DNA of 64,000 nucleotides from Sulfitobacter sp. OXR-159 (lineage in GTDB: Bacteria; Pseudomonadota; Alphaproteobacteria; Rhodobacterales; Rhodobacteraceae), in NCBI RefSeq assembly GCF_034377145.1, contig NZ_CP139707.1, forward strand, positions 2,423,501 through 2,487,500. The letters are read 5' to 3'. Below are positions 34,693-44,680 of the stretch, piece by piece; the first letter of the stretch is position 1, and each line of letters starts with the position of its first letter. The position numbers were made by a program, and so were the translations under genes. The notes under the pieces are model-generated. The model worked only from the letters and a program-made list of their open reading frames with translations. It had not been told where the DNA came from and did not search any database.

Positions 34693-35897
34693 GCCCCGCC
34701 GATCACCTCCGCCGCCGCCTGCAGCGCGCCCGGCCCGTGGTCGATCTTTAGCGCCGAAAGCCCGGCTTCGATCCCGCCGAGCAGGCCCATGATCATATGG
34801 CCGTTCACATGGCCCATATGGCCAAGGCGGAAGAACCCGTGCCACGCAGGCTCCCCCGGCAGCGCCATGCCCAGCCCCACGCCCAGTGTCAGGCCCAGAT
34901 TGCTTTGCACCCAATCGCGCAACTCTGTCGCATGGGGCGCTTGCAGCCGCAGAGCGGTGACGGCATGGCTGCGCAGGGCGCGGTCTTCGATGTTGAACCG
35001 CAGGCTGCCCTCTGCCGACCATGCCTCGCACGCTGCCCAAACCGCGCGGGCCAAGGTGGCATGGCGCTGCCAGACCTGCTCGATCCCCTCTTCATGGATC
35101 ATATCAAGCGCGGCGCGCAGGCCATAAAGGTGATGCGTCGGGGCGGTGCCGCCGTGGTATTGGTAGAACTCCTCCGCATGGGCGCGCGGCGACCAATCCC
35201 AATAGCGGCTCACTCGTGGCAGACGCGCGCGGGCCTCCTCGGCTCGGTCGTTGAAGAACACGAAGGCCATGCCCGGCGGCACCATCAGCCCCTTTTGCGA
35301 AGCGGTGACCATGACATCAACGCCCCAAGCGTCCATCTCGAACCGCTCGCATCCCAGCGAGGCGATGCAATCGGCCATCAAAAGCGCGGGGTGGCCTGCC
35401 TCATCCAACAGACGGCGTAGGCCGGGGACATCGTTGCGGACCGAGCTTGACGTGTCCACATGAACCGCCATCAGCGCCTTGATCTGGTGGCCCGTGTCGG
35501 CCTTCAAACGCTCGGCCACCTGCGCCAGATCAACCGGCGCATTGCGGCCAAAGTCGAGGATATCCACCTCCGCCCCCAGCCCCGTCGCCATTTCGGCCCA
35601 GCCATGGCCGAAACGCCCCGTCGCCAGCACCAGCACGCGGTCGCCCGGTGCTATGACATTGCTCAGCGCGGCCTCCCAAGCGCCGTGGCCGTTGCTGATA
35701 TACATCGCCACATGACGATCTGTACGCGCCACACGTTTCAAATCGGCCGCCAGTGCCGGCATCATCTCAACCAACTCACCCTCATAGATATTCGGGGCGG
35801 CGCGGTGCATCGCGCTCAGCACCGCGTCGGGCATGACCGAGGGGCCGGGAATGGCAAGGTACGAACGACCTTGGACGAGTTTATTCTGCTTTGTCAT
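34689..35897 (-). CDS. Class V aminotransferase (alanine/serine-glyoxylate type)
   Basis: A 402-residue PLP enzyme. Typical features are YLAIPGPSVMPDAVL, ISNGHGAWEAALSN, VHVDTSSSVRND, DCIASLGCERFEMD and the PLP-lysine motif VTASQKGLMVPPG. These match alanine-glyoxylate or serine-glyoxylate aminotransferases; the latter belongs to the serine cycle or photorespiration-like glyoxylate use. It starts at 35897 (MTKQNK). The stop overlaps the convergent gene by four bases (TTAA, 34689-34692). Confidence 0.88.
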   Translation of the reverse strand: MTKQNKLVQGRSYLAIPGPSVMPDAVLSAMHRAAPNIYEGELVEMMPALAADLKRVARTDRHVAMYISNGHGAWEAALSNVIAPGDRVLVLATGRFGHGWAEMATGLGAEVDILDFGRNAPVDLAQVAERLKADTGHQIKALMAVHVDTSSSVRNDVPGLRRLLDEAGHPALLMADCIASLGCERFEMDAWGVDVMVTASQKGLMVPPGMAFVFFNDRAEEARARLPRVSRYWDWSPRAHAEEFYQYHGGTAPTHHLYGLRAALDMIHEEGIEQVWQRHATLARAVWAACEAWSAEGSLRFNIEDRALRSHAVTALRLQAPHATELRDWVQSNLGLTLGVGLGMALPGEPAWHGFFRLGHMGHVNGHMIMGLLGGIEAGLSALKIDHGPGALQAAAEVIGGA

Positions 35898-36130
35898 GAT
35901 ATTGGCTGCCGTTTTGAAAATGCGTGACCGGGCTGCGGTCGGGCGCAGCTTACTGCCCGCCGGGCCGGGGTCAACACGCGATCGGACGTAAGGTAAGCCG
36001 CGCCCCGGACGTCCCTACCCCGGCCCGCTCCGGCCCGGATGCGCGTCCCATGCGCGCCCTGCGACGGCTTGCCCTGCCTGCGCGGCTTTCGTACACGGGA
36101 TCCGACTGCCCAAAAGGATCAGGCACCGGC

Positions 36131-37987
36131 ATGAATGATGACAGTTACACCTCCGCGCAGTTGATGCGTTGGCTTTGGCATGACTATCTAAAGAAACACA
36201 CCGGCCTGATGGCCATCGCGGTGATCTTCATGATCATCGAAGGCTCGACCTTGGGCGTGCTAGCCAAGCTGATGGAGCCGATGTTCGACCGCGTCTTTGT
36301 CGGCGGCGACCAAGGTGCGCTGGTTTGGGTGGGGCTGGTGCTGGTGGCGATCTTTGCGCTGCGCGCGCTGGCCACGGTGGTGCAAAAGGTGCTGCTGACC
36401 CGCGTGGCGCAACGCACGGCGGCGGACCTGCGCATCGACCTGTTGGACCGGATGATGCAGCAGGATGGTGCCTTTCACCAAAACCACCCGCCCGGTTTTC
36501 TTGTGCAGCGCGTGCAATCGGATGTGAACGCGGTCAGCGATGTCTGGCGCGCGGTGATCACCGGCGCGGGGCGCGATCTGGTGGGGCTGGTGATCCTGAT
36601 GGGCGTCGCCATCGCGATTGATCCGATCTGGGCGCTTTTGGCGATGGTCGGCGTGCCGCTAATGGTGCTGCCGGCCGCCATCGCCCAGCGTTTCGTCCGC
36701 GCCCGCTCGCGCGAGGCGCGCGACATCGGCGCCAGCCTCTCGACACGTCTGGACGAGGTCTTTCACGGCATCGTGCAGATCAAACTGAACGCGCTGGAAG
36801 ACTATCAGGCCCGACAATACCGCGAGTTGACGCGCACCTTTATTCGCACCGAAGTTCGCGCCGCCTTTGGCAATTCCGCGATCCCGGCGATGATCGACAT
36901 CATGTCAGGCATCGGTTTCATGGCTGTGATCGTCTATGGCGGGTCCGAGATCATCGCGGGCAACAAGACCATTGGCGAGTTCATGACCTTCTTTACCTCG
37001 CTCGGGTTCATGTTCTCCCCCCTGCGCCGCCTCGGCGCGATCAGCGGCCTGTGGCAGATGGCCGCCGCTGCACTGGAGCGGATCAAGGAGCTGCTCGACG
37101 CGCCCCTGCACCTGCGCAGCCCGGCCAAGCCCGTGGCCGCGCCCGATGGCCCGCCTGACGTTACCTTGGCGGATGTCTCACTCTCCTACGGCGATACGAA
37201 GGTGCTGAATGCATTGAACCTGACCGCGCAAGCGGGCCAGACGACCGCCCTTGTTGGCGCCTCGGGCGCGGGGAAATCGACCATTTTCAACCTGCTCACG
37301 CGGCTGGTGGATCCACAAAGCGGAACGGTTCAAATCGGCGGGGTCGACACCACGTCGATGACCATCCCAGACCTGCGGGGCCTGTTTTCTGTCGTGACGC
37401 AAGAGGCGCTGCTGTTTGATGAGACCCTGCGCGAGAATATCGTGCTGGGCCGCGAGAACGTCAGCGACGAAGAACTCGACCGGGTGCTGAAAGCCGCCCA
37501 TGTGGCCGATTTCCTGCCGCAGCTTGAACAGGGGTTAGAGACCCGCGTCGGTCCGCGCGGCTCGGCCCTGTCGGGCGGGCAGCGTCAGCGTGTGGTGATC
37601 GCCCGCGCCCTGCTGCGCGACACGCCGATTCTGCTGCTTGATGAGGCCACCAGCGCCTTGGATGCGCAATCTGAACAGGTTGTGCAGGATGCCCTTGATC
37701 GGCTCGCCAAGGGGCGCACCACCATCGTGATCGCGCATCGGCTCTCGACCATCCGCAGCGCGGATAAGATCGTGGTGATGGACCGCGGCCAAGTCACCGA
37801 TGAAGGCACCCACGACGAATTGATGGAGCGCGGCGGCATCTATGCCGACCTTTACCGTCTGCAATTCCGCGACGGAAAGACGGTGTCGGATGCCCGTGGC
37901 CTCAGCGCCCTCTCTGCGAAAAAGCGCCGCGAAAGGGCGCGTCAGCCCAATCTGTTCCAACGGATCGGGGCGGTGTTCTTTAACTGA
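36131..37987 (+). CDS. MsbA-like ABC exporter (membrane and ATPase fused)
   Basis: A 618-residue half-transporter that works as a homodimer in the inner membrane and probably exports a lipid or other hydrophobic compound. Six membrane helices occupy roughly residues 25-320, followed by an ATPase domain with Walker A LVGASGAGKST, Q-loop VVTQEALLFDET, signature SGGQRQRVVIARALLRD, Walker B ILLLDEATSALD and H-loop IVIAHRLST. ATG at 36131 was chosen because a longer frame adds a Pro/Arg-rich stretch. Substrate unknown. A terminator follows. Confidence 0.9.
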   Translation: MNDDSYTSAQLMRWLWHDYLKKHTGLMAIAVIFMIIEGSTLGVLAKLMEPMFDRVFVGGDQGALVWVGLVLVAIFALRALATVVQKVLLTRVAQRTAADLRIDLLDRMMQQDGAFHQNHPPGFLVQRVQSDVNAVSDVWRAVITGAGRDLVGLVILMGVAIAIDPIWALLAMVGVPLMVLPAAIAQRFVRARSREARDIGASLSTRLDEVFHGIVQIKLNALEDYQARQYRELTRTFIRTEVRAAFGNSAIPAMIDIMSGIGFMAVIVYGGSEIIAGNKTIGEFMTFFTSLGFMFSPLRRLGAISGLWQMAAAALERIKELLDAPLHLRSPAKPVAAPDGPPDVTLADVSLSYGDTKVLNALNLTAQAGQTTALVGASGAGKSTIFNLLTRLVDPQSGTVQIGGVDTTSMTIPDLRGLFSVVTQEALLFDETLRENIVLGRENVSDEELDRVLKAAHVADFLPQLEQGLETRVGPRGSALSGGQRQRVVIARALLRDTPILLLDEATSALDAQSEQVVQDALDRLAKGRTTIVIAHRLSTIRSADKIVVMDRGQVTDEGTHDELMERGGIYADLYRLQFRDGKTVSDARGLSALSAKKRRERARQPNLFQRIGAVFFN

Positions 37988-37993
37988 GTGCAG

Positions 37994-38020
37994 GGGCGCA
38001 GGGGCAACCCGCGCCCTTTT
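37994..38020 (+). terminator. Terminator after ABC exporter gene
   Basis: Stem GGGCGC (37994-37999) and GCGCCC (38011-38016) with an 11-base loop, followed by TTTT. It sits just after the stop at 37987 and before the convergent glycosyltransferase stop. Confidence 0.6.
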
Positions 38021-38703
38021 CATGACCGCCGATAGCTTTCCGCAAGGGCGTCGGGGCTGGCACCCATTATGTAGCGCATCAGCGTCCACAGGTTGCGCCC
38101 ACCGCGGCGCAGCCAGCCCTGACGGCGGTATTTCTCGGCACTGGTCACGGCGATGCCCTCAAGCCGCGCCAATCGGCCTCGCAGGGCGCGGGCCAGCGCG
38201 ACATCCTCCATCAGCGGCTGATCGGGGTAACCGCCAACCGCATCATAAAGCGCGCGCGGCAGCAGCAGCCCCTGATCGCCATAGGGCAAGCCACAAGCGC
38301 TGCGCAGGTTCGCCCAGCCCGCGACCAACCGCGGTGCCAACCCGCGCTGATCGAACCTAAGGCGAAACCACCCCGCAGCCCCTGCCCGGCGCGCCATGTG
38401 ACCCTGCACCGCATCGGTCCAACCCGGCGCCAGCACCGTGTCGGCATGGAGCACCAAGAGCCACTCCCCCTGCGCCGCGTCGCATCCACGCCGCAACTGC
38501 CCCCCCCGCGAGGGCGCGCCCGAGATCACCTCGCCCCCCCAGCCTTCGGCCAGCTGAGGTGTGCCATCTGTCGACCCGCCATCGCTCAGGATAACCTCGC
38601 GGATCAGCCCGGCCTGCAAGCCTTCGACAAGCGCGGCAAGGCAAGCAGGCAGCGCGGCGGCTGCATTGAGACTGGGAATGACGACAGAGATCGGCGCGCG
38701 CAT
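38020..38703 (-). CDS. Family 2 glycosyltransferase (TIGR04283-like)
   Basis: A 227-residue cytosolic glycosyltransferase. SVVIPSLNAAAALPACL is the nucleotide-binding start of the GT-A fold, VILSDGGSTDGT supplies the next aspartates, LLVLHADTVL the DxD-like metal site, and MEDVALARALR the acceptor ED motif. The length and the GAPSRGGQLRRGCDAAQGE segment fit the TIGR04283 group. Sugar and acceptor are unknown. It is divergent from ygfZ. Confidence 0.87.
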   Translation of the reverse strand: MRAPISVVIPSLNAAAALPACLAALVEGLQAGLIREVILSDGGSTDGTPQLAEGWGGEVISGAPSRGGQLRRGCDAAQGEWLLVLHADTVLAPGWTDAVQGHMARRAGAAGWFRLRFDQRGLAPRLVAGWANLRSACGLPYGDQGLLLPRALYDAVGGYPDQPLMEDVALARALRGRLARLEGIAVTSAEKYRRQGWLRRGGRNLWTLMRYIMGASPDALAESYRRS

Positions 38704-38767
38704 GGTTGCCCCTTTTGGATGGGTTTGACAGGTTATATGTCATGGCCAGCAATCAAAGGACAACCGC

Positions 38768-39514
38768 ATGACCACGCGCCGCATTCTGCGCCTCTCCGGC
38801 CCCGACACCCGCGATTTCCTGCAAGGCATCGTGACCAATGACGTTGGCAAACTTGACCAAGGCCCGGTCTACGCCGCCCTGCTGACGCCGCAGGGCAAAT
38901 ATATGGCCGATTTCTTTCTGATCGCTGACGGCGATAGCGTTTTGCTTGATGTGGACGAAAGCCTTGGTGATATGCTGAGCCAACGGCTGTCGATGTATAA
39001 GCTGCGCGCCAAGGTGACGATTGAGCCGAGCGGGCTGCACCTGCACCGTGGCACCGGCCCCGCACCCGAAGATGCCGTGGCCGACCCGCGTCATTCGGAA
39101 ATGGGCTGGCGCGCCTATCGCGACACGCCGCAGACCGAGGACATAACCGATTGGAACGCCCTGCGCGTGGCGCATCTGATCCCTGAGACTGGCGTGGAAC
39201 TGACCCCGGATACGTTTATCCTCGAAGCCGGGCTTGATCGGATCAACGGGCTCGACTTCCGCAAGGGCTGCTATGTCGGCCAAGAGGTCACGGCGCGGAT
39301 GAAGCACAAGACTGAGTTGCGCAAGGGGCTGACACGGGTTGAGGTCAGCGGCAGCGCCGCGACGGGCACGGCGATCATGGCAGAGGGCAAGCCGGCGGGC
39401 ACGCTATTCACCCAAGCGGGCGGTCAAGCGCTGGCGCATCTGCGCTTTGACCGCGCCAAAGGGCAGATGCAGGCCGATGATGCGCAGGTCACTTGGCCCG
39501 GCCCTGCCGCCTGA
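38768..39514 (+). CDS. ygfZ: YgfZ/GcvT-family folate-binding protein
   Basis: A 248-residue protein that helps repair or assemble some Fe-S enzymes with tetrahydrofolate. The signature KGCYVGQEVTARMKH near residue 170-185 contains the conserved cysteine of YgfZ proteins, and FLQGIVTNDVGKL near the N-terminus is also typical. ATG at 38768 is close to a weak aaagga ribosome site. It stands alone between divergent and convergent neighbours. Confidence 0.9.
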   Translation: MTTRRILRLSGPDTRDFLQGIVTNDVGKLDQGPVYAALLTPQGKYMADFFLIADGDSVLLDVDESLGDMLSQRLSMYKLRAKVTIEPSGLHLHRGTGPAPEDAVADPRHSEMGWRAYRDTPQTEDITDWNALRVAHLIPETGVELTPDTFILEAGLDRINGLDFRKGCYVGQEVTARMKHKTELRKGLTRVEVSGSAATGTAIMAEGKPAGTLFTQAGGQALAHLRFDRAKGQMQADDAQVTWPGPAA

Positions 39515-39533
39515 GCGCCCCAAAACAAGAAAA

Positions 39534-39554
39534 AGCCCCGGCAAAACCGGGGCT
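39534..39554 (-). terminator. Terminator after efp
   Basis: Stem AGCCCCGG (39534-39541) and CCGGGGCT (39547-39554) with a five-base loop. On the minus strand it is followed by TTTTTCTTGTTTTG, so it ends efp transcription. On the plus strand no T-run follows, so ygfZ would be stopped less well. Confidence 0.82.
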
Positions 39555-39582
39555 GATCTAGCTTACGTTGGATGACGTTGCG

Positions 39583-40146
39583 TCAAGCGCGTTCGACATA
39601 TTCCATGGTTTCGGTGTTCACCACGATCGCTTCGTCCTGCCCCACGAAGGGCGGAACAGAGATCTTCACACCGTTTTCCAGAATGGCTGGCTTGAAGGAA
39701 TTCGCCGCTGTCTGGCCTTTGACGACTGGCTCTGTCTCGGCAATGTTGCAGACCACTTTTTGCGGCAGACGGGCGTTCAGCGCCTCGGCGTCATGGTACT
39801 CGACCACGATCATCATGCCGTCTTGCAGGAAGGGGCGTGTGTCACCCAAAAGCTCGGCATCAAGCTGCACCTGCTCATAGGTTTCGGTGTCCATTACCAC
39901 CAGCATACCGTCGTCTTCATACAGAAATTGCTGGTCTTTTTGCTCCAGACGCACGCGCTCGACCTTGTCGGCAGAGCGGAAGCGTTCGTTCAATTTGGAG
40001 CCGTTGCGCAGGTTGCGCATCTCGACTTGGGCAAAGGCACCGCCCTTGCCGGGCTTCACGTGATCGACCTTCACGGCCGCCCAAAGGCCACCGTTATGTT
40101 CAAGGACGTTTCCGGGGCGGATCTCGTTTCCGTTAATCTTGGGCAT
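39583..40146 (-). CDS. efp: Translation elongation factor P
   Basis: Helps ribosomes through proline stretches. The 187-residue protein has the usual three OB-like domains: [18 protein letters not shown] at the start, [20 protein letters not shown] with the lysine usually modified by EpmA-type enzymes, and a C-terminal [20 protein letters not shown] at 40146 gives the conserved MPKINGN; six extra upstream codons are less likely. Length and motifs are standard. Confidence 0.95.
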   Translation of the reverse strand: MPKINGNEIRPGNVLEHNGGLWAAVKVDHVKPGKGGAFAQVEMRNLRNGSKLNERFRSADKVERVRLEQKDQQFLYEDDGMLVVMDTETYEQVQLDAELLGDTRPFLQDGMMIVVEYHDAEALNARLPQKVVCNIAETEPVVKGQTAANSFKPAILENGVKISVPPFVGQDEAIVVNTETMEYVERA

Positions 40147-40368
40147 GTGACAAAACCACGACATAAGGTTGATGATAAGATGACCGGGTCTATATCGGGA
40201 GGGATGGTCCCCTGCAAGCGGGCGATATCCGGGCGTCGCTGCGGCAACTAGATATGCGCAAGTTGCATGGGAGGTATGCTAAATAGAGGTATCCGAATCA
40301 AAGGATATCCGTCATAAGGGCCTCCACGCCCGAATGACAAGAGCAAGAATAATCGAAAGGACGACGAG

Positions 40369-40689
40369 ATGAAAGATTTCGTTGATGGCACCGCTTTCAA
40401 CAACGAGCAAGGCAACCGCGCACGCAAGCTCTTTGCTGCTGTGGTGCTTGCTGCTTTGGATGACGCAATTGCCGACGACAAGAAATATGGCAACGGCCCA
40501 GAACAGATCGCCCGCTGGGCCCGTTCGCGCGATGGCCGCGAAGTGCTGAGCTGCGCCGGGATTGACCCCAACGAGCGGGTCGTCGAAGGTCTGATGGAAT
40601 TTGTGGGCAAAGGCGTGCGGACTTCCGTCGCCCTGTCGCGCGAAGAGTCCGAGCGCCGCAATGCCGCGCTTCAGGCCGAAGCCGCCTGA
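40369..40689 (+). CDS. Small conserved protein of unknown function
   Basis: A 106-residue hydrophilic, mainly helical protein ([20 protein letters not shown] and [17 protein letters not shown] segments) without signal or membrane helix. The ribosome site gacgacgag precedes ATG at 40369, and a strong terminator follows, so it is a single-gene transcript. I do not recognise a functional family. Codon use resembles its neighbours, so it is very likely a real gene. Confidence 0.78.
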   Translation: MKDFVDGTAFNNEQGNRARKLFAAVVLAALDDAIADDKKYGNGPEQIARWARSRDGREVLSCAGIDPNERVVEGLMEFVGKGVRTSVALSREESERRNAALQAEAA

Positions 40690-40715
40690 GAATATCCGCC
40701 TAGCGGAGCAATTGA

Positions 40716-40741
40716 CGCAGCCTTCGGGCTGCGTTTTTTTG
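40716..40741 (+). terminator. Strong Rho-independent terminator
   Basis: Perfect stem CGCAGCC (40716-40722), TTCG tetraloop, GGCTGCG (40727-40733), then eight T. Terminates the small gene at 40369-40689 and lies just before the convergent membrane protein gene. Confidence 0.92.
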
Positions 40742-40762
40742 TGTCTGCTGCCCGAGCCTCTG

Positions 40763-41341
40763 TCAGTCTGCTCCGAAAAAGAAGATCCAATTGCGCAGGG
40801 CCAGCCCCTCGGCCAGCAGCAGCGCCAACGTCAAGCAAGAGAGCACCCATCCGGGCCTGCGCCACCACAGCGTAATGGCGGCAAGGGTGCTGACCAGCGC
40901 CTCAATCGGTGCGACCCAGGCCGCGCCGTGACGCACATCCCAATAACTGACCGGGCTTTCGAATATCCAACCCGTCAGCGGCCAGAAATGCGCCCGCCCG
41001 TCGTCGTGATGCAGCGGCAGATCGAACAGGAGATGCAGCAGCGCCGCCCCCGTCAGCGCCACGGCCCAGCCTGCTTGCCGCCAGACCGCCAGCGCCAAAA
41101 GCGCCCCCCAGACGATGAAGGAGTTATCTATCGAAAAGACCGTCTGCCAGAGGTCCGAGTAGTAAAGCTCTCCAAAGACCACACTCCCCGGCAGCCCTTG
41201 GACATAGAGCGCAAAACCCGCCATAAGATAGAGCGACAAGTCCGGCAGCAGCGCCCCGACAAGCGCCGCCCAGATCAACGGCCTGCCCCCCTCGCGCCCC
41301 ATCACGGCAGCGCCCAAAAGCAAATGTGCAGGCGTGTTCAT
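40763..41341 (-). CDS. Membrane protein related to YdjM-type metal-dependent hydrolases
   Basis: A 192-residue membrane protein from ATG at 41341, with a good aaggggaaag ribosome site. The start [15 protein letters not shown] and the second motif [14 protein letters not shown] resemble the YdjM/DUF457 family of predicted membrane-bound metal-dependent hydrolases, with His and Asp residues in helices. [19 protein letters not shown] adds more possible metal ligands. Function unproven. It is divergent from cobQ. Confidence 0.75.
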   Translation of the reverse strand: MNTPAHLLLGAAVMGREGGRPLIWAALVGALLPDLSLYLMAGFALYVQGLPGSVVFGELYYSDLWQTVFSIDNSFIVWGALLALAVWRQAGWAVALTGAALLHLLFDLPLHHDDGRAHFWPLTGWIFESPVSYWDVRHGAAWVAPIEALVSTLAAITLWWRRPGWVLSCLTLALLLAEGLALRNWIFFFGAD

Positions 41342-41401
41342 CGCGGCTCTTTCCCCTTGGATCATTTTGCGCCAGTTTGCGCGAAACAGGGGCAGAATGA
41401 C

Positions 41402-42859
41402 ATGACCAAAGCCATCATGATACAGGGCACCGGCAGTAATGTCGGCAAGTCGATGATCGTTGCCGGATTAATCCGCGCCTGCACCCGTCGCGGGCTGCGC
41501 GTGCGCCCGTTCAAACCGCAGAACATGTCCAACAATGCCGCCGTCACCGAAGACGGGGGCGAGATTGGCCGCGCGCAGGCGCTGCAGGCCCGCGCCGCTG
41601 GCGTGGCACCGCATACGGACATGAACCCGGTGCTGCTGAAACCTCAAAGCGCCACTGGCGCGCAGGTCGTGGTGCAGGGTAGAATCGCGGGCCAGCAAGA
41701 GGCGCGGGAGTTTGGGCGCAACAAAGCGAGCCTGATGCCCGCCGTGCTACAATCCTTTCACCGCTTGGCCGAAAACTGCGACCTAATCGTGATCGAAGGC
41801 GCGGGCTCCCCGGCAGAGACCAACCTGCGGGCGGGCGATATCGCCAATATGGGCTTTGCCCGCGCCGCCGGGGTGTCTGTGGTACTGATGGGCGACATCG
41901 ACCGCGGCGGGGTGATCGCGCAGATCGTCGGGACGCAGGCGGTGCTTGATGCCGATGACAACGCGCTGATCCGCGGCTTTGCGGTGAACAAATTCCGCGG
42001 CGACCGCAGCCTCTTTGATGCAGGTCGCGACGACATCGCCGCGCGCACCGGATGGCCGAGCCTTGGCGTGATCCCATGGTTCGACGCCGCCCACCGCCTG
42101 CCCGCCGAAGATGTGATGGATCTACCCGCCCGCGCCCGTTCCGGTGGCTCAGGCTGTGTGATCGCCGTCCCGCGCCTGCCTCGGATCGCCAATTTCGATG
42201 ACCTCGACCCATTGGCCGCCGAGCCGGGCGTCGACCTGCGGATGATCATGCCCGGCAGCCATCTGCCCGCCGATGCCGATCTGGTGCTGATGGTTGGCAG
42301 CAAATCCACGATTTCCGACCTCGAAGCCTTCCGGGCCGAGGGATGGGACATCGACCTTGCCGCCCATATCCGGCGGGGCGGCCATGTGCTGGGGCTGTGC
42401 GGTGGCTATCAGATGTTGGGCAATACCATCACAGACCCGCAGGGCATCGAAGGCCCGGCGGCGCGGGTGGCGGGACTGGGGCATCTGGACGTTGAAACCA
42501 CGATGGCCCCGCTGAAACATCTGGCGGAAAAATCCGGCCAGCATCCTGCCAGCGGCACCGATCTCACGGGCTATGAAATTCACATCGGCGAAACCACAGG
42601 CCCCGATTGCGCCCGCGCTTGGCTCACCTTCGACGGCACGCCCGAGGGTGCGGCCTCCCCTTCGGGACGGGTGCAGGGGTGCTATATGCATGGAATTTTT
42701 AGCTCAGACGCCTTCCGCCGCGCCTATCTTGGCGGTTTCGGCGTGACCTCATCGCTGAACTTTGAAAGCGGTGTGGATGATGCGCTCGACGCGCTGGCCG
42801 ATCATCTCGAGACCTATATGGACGTCGACCTGTTCCTCTCCCTCGCAGCAGAGGTCTAG
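41402..42859 (+). CDS. cobQ: Cobyric acid synthase
   Basis: Amidates side chains of adenosylcobyrinic a,c-diamide in vitamin B12 synthesis, using glutamine and ATP. The 485-residue protein starts at 41402 with [14 protein letters not shown] (P-loop-like nucleotide site) and contains [21 protein letters not shown] and the glutamine amidotransferase nucleophile in [12 protein letters not shown] (Cys near residue 335), then CYMHGIF with the catalytic His. A longer frame upstream covers the antisense of the membrane protein gene and is not coding. No other cob genes lie in the window, and I see no cobalamin riboswitch upstream. Confidence 0.95.
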   Translation: MTKAIMIQGTGSNVGKSMIVAGLIRACTRRGLRVRPFKPQNMSNNAAVTEDGGEIGRAQALQARAAGVAPHTDMNPVLLKPQSATGAQVVVQGRIAGQQEAREFGRNKASLMPAVLQSFHRLAENCDLIVIEGAGSPAETNLRAGDIANMGFARAAGVSVVLMGDIDRGGVIAQIVGTQAVLDADDNALIRGFAVNKFRGDRSLFDAGRDDIAARTGWPSLGVIPWFDAAHRLPAEDVMDLPARARSGGSGCVIAVPRLPRIANFDDLDPLAAEPGVDLRMIMPGSHLPADADLVLMVGSKSTISDLEAFRAEGWDIDLAAHIRRGGHVLGLCGGYQMLGNTITDPQGIEGPAARVAGLGHLDVETTMAPLKHLAEKSGQHPASGTDLTGYEIHIGETTGPDCARAWLTFDGTPEGAASPSGRVQGCYMHGIFSSDAFRRAYLGGFGVTSSLNFESGVDDALDALADHLETYMDVDLFLSLAAEV

Positions 42860-42885
42860 GCTGGAGAGCGCGCGGCCCTCCAGCC
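42859..42885. terminator. Hairpin between cobQ and frmA
   Basis: GGCTGGAG (42859-42866) and CTCCAGCC (42878-42885) form an eight-base stem with an 11-base loop beginning at the last base of the cobQ stop codon. No T-run follows on either strand, so it is only a possible transcription end for the two convergent genes. Confidence 0.4.
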
Positions 42886-42891
42886 CGAGGC

Positions 42892-44007
<1,116 letters not shown>

Positions 44008-44094
44008 GGGTCTCTCCTTCGGGTGTGATCTCTGCTGCTTTATGAAGCACGCATGCGGCAAATGTCCAACGCAGAAAACGCCGCTCTGATCGCC

Positions 44095-44556
44095 TCAACC
44101 GGTAATCGGGGCGTCGGATTTGATCTGCCGCAGGATTACATTCGTCGTGGCGGAATTGACTGCGGGATGCAGGAACAAAAAACTCTCCAAAAAGGCGTTA
44201 TAGGCGTCGATATCGCGGCAAAGCACGCGGAGGTGATAATCCGCTTGGCCCGTGGTGGCGAAACATTCCGTCACCTCCGTCCGGCTTTGGATCGCACGGA
44301 TGAAACTGGCGAGGGCCGAGGCGTCATGCCGGGTCAGATGTACATGGACCATCGCCTCGAACCCCAGCCCCATCGCCTTGGGGTCGACCACGGCGGCGTA
44401 TCGTTTGATCACCCCCGCCTGTTCCAACGCCTTGACCCGCCGCCAGCAGGCAGAGGCAGAAATATTCAGCTTCTCGGCAAGTTGCGCATTGGGCAGGCGC
44501 GAATCCTGCTGAAGTAGGAATACAAGCTGTCGGTCCGTCGCATCCATTTCGCTCAT
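44095..44556 (-). CDS. Lrp/AsnC family transcriptional regulator
   Basis: A 153-residue regulator with helix-turn-helix LPNAQLAEKLNISASACWRRVKAL (residues 21-44) and a RAM domain ending LHPAVNSATTNVILRQIK. It is divergent from the fused indolepyruvate:ferredoxin oxidoreductase gene, with an inverted repeat between them, so it probably controls that gene in response to an amino acid. This pairing is inferred from position. Confidence 0.9.
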   Translation of the reverse strand: MSEMDATDRQLVFLLQQDSRLPNAQLAEKLNISASACWRRVKALEQAGVIKRYAAVVDPKAMGLGFEAMVHVHLTRHDASALASFIRAIQSRTEVTECFATTGQADYHLRVLCRDIDAYNAFLESFLFLHPAVNSATTNVILRQIKSDAPITG

Positions 44557-44557
44557 C

Positions 44558-44601
44558 GGGTAATTCTTTCACCATACGAGACTATGATGGATAATTTACC
44601 C
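44558..44601. promoter_or_regulatory. Candidate Lrp operator before the oxidoreductase gene
   Basis: An inverted repeat of 19-base arms (44558-44576 and 44583-44601) matches at 14 of 19 positions, with perfect outer ends GGGTAA and TTACCC and a six-base centre. It starts two bases from the regulator start at 44556, which suggests autoregulation as well as control of the gene at 44681. Confidence 0.5.
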
Positions 44602-44680
44602 GGCCTTTACCCATATCGCCAGCAAAACCGGAGCGAAAATTCGGAGCCTCTGCGGTATACTCCCAAGTGAGGAGACCCCC

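Noticed and set aside
40601..41401. N-terminal extension of cobQ
   Set aside because: It is antisense to the membrane protein gene at 40763-41341, and CobQ proteins begin at the [13 protein letters not shown] motif.
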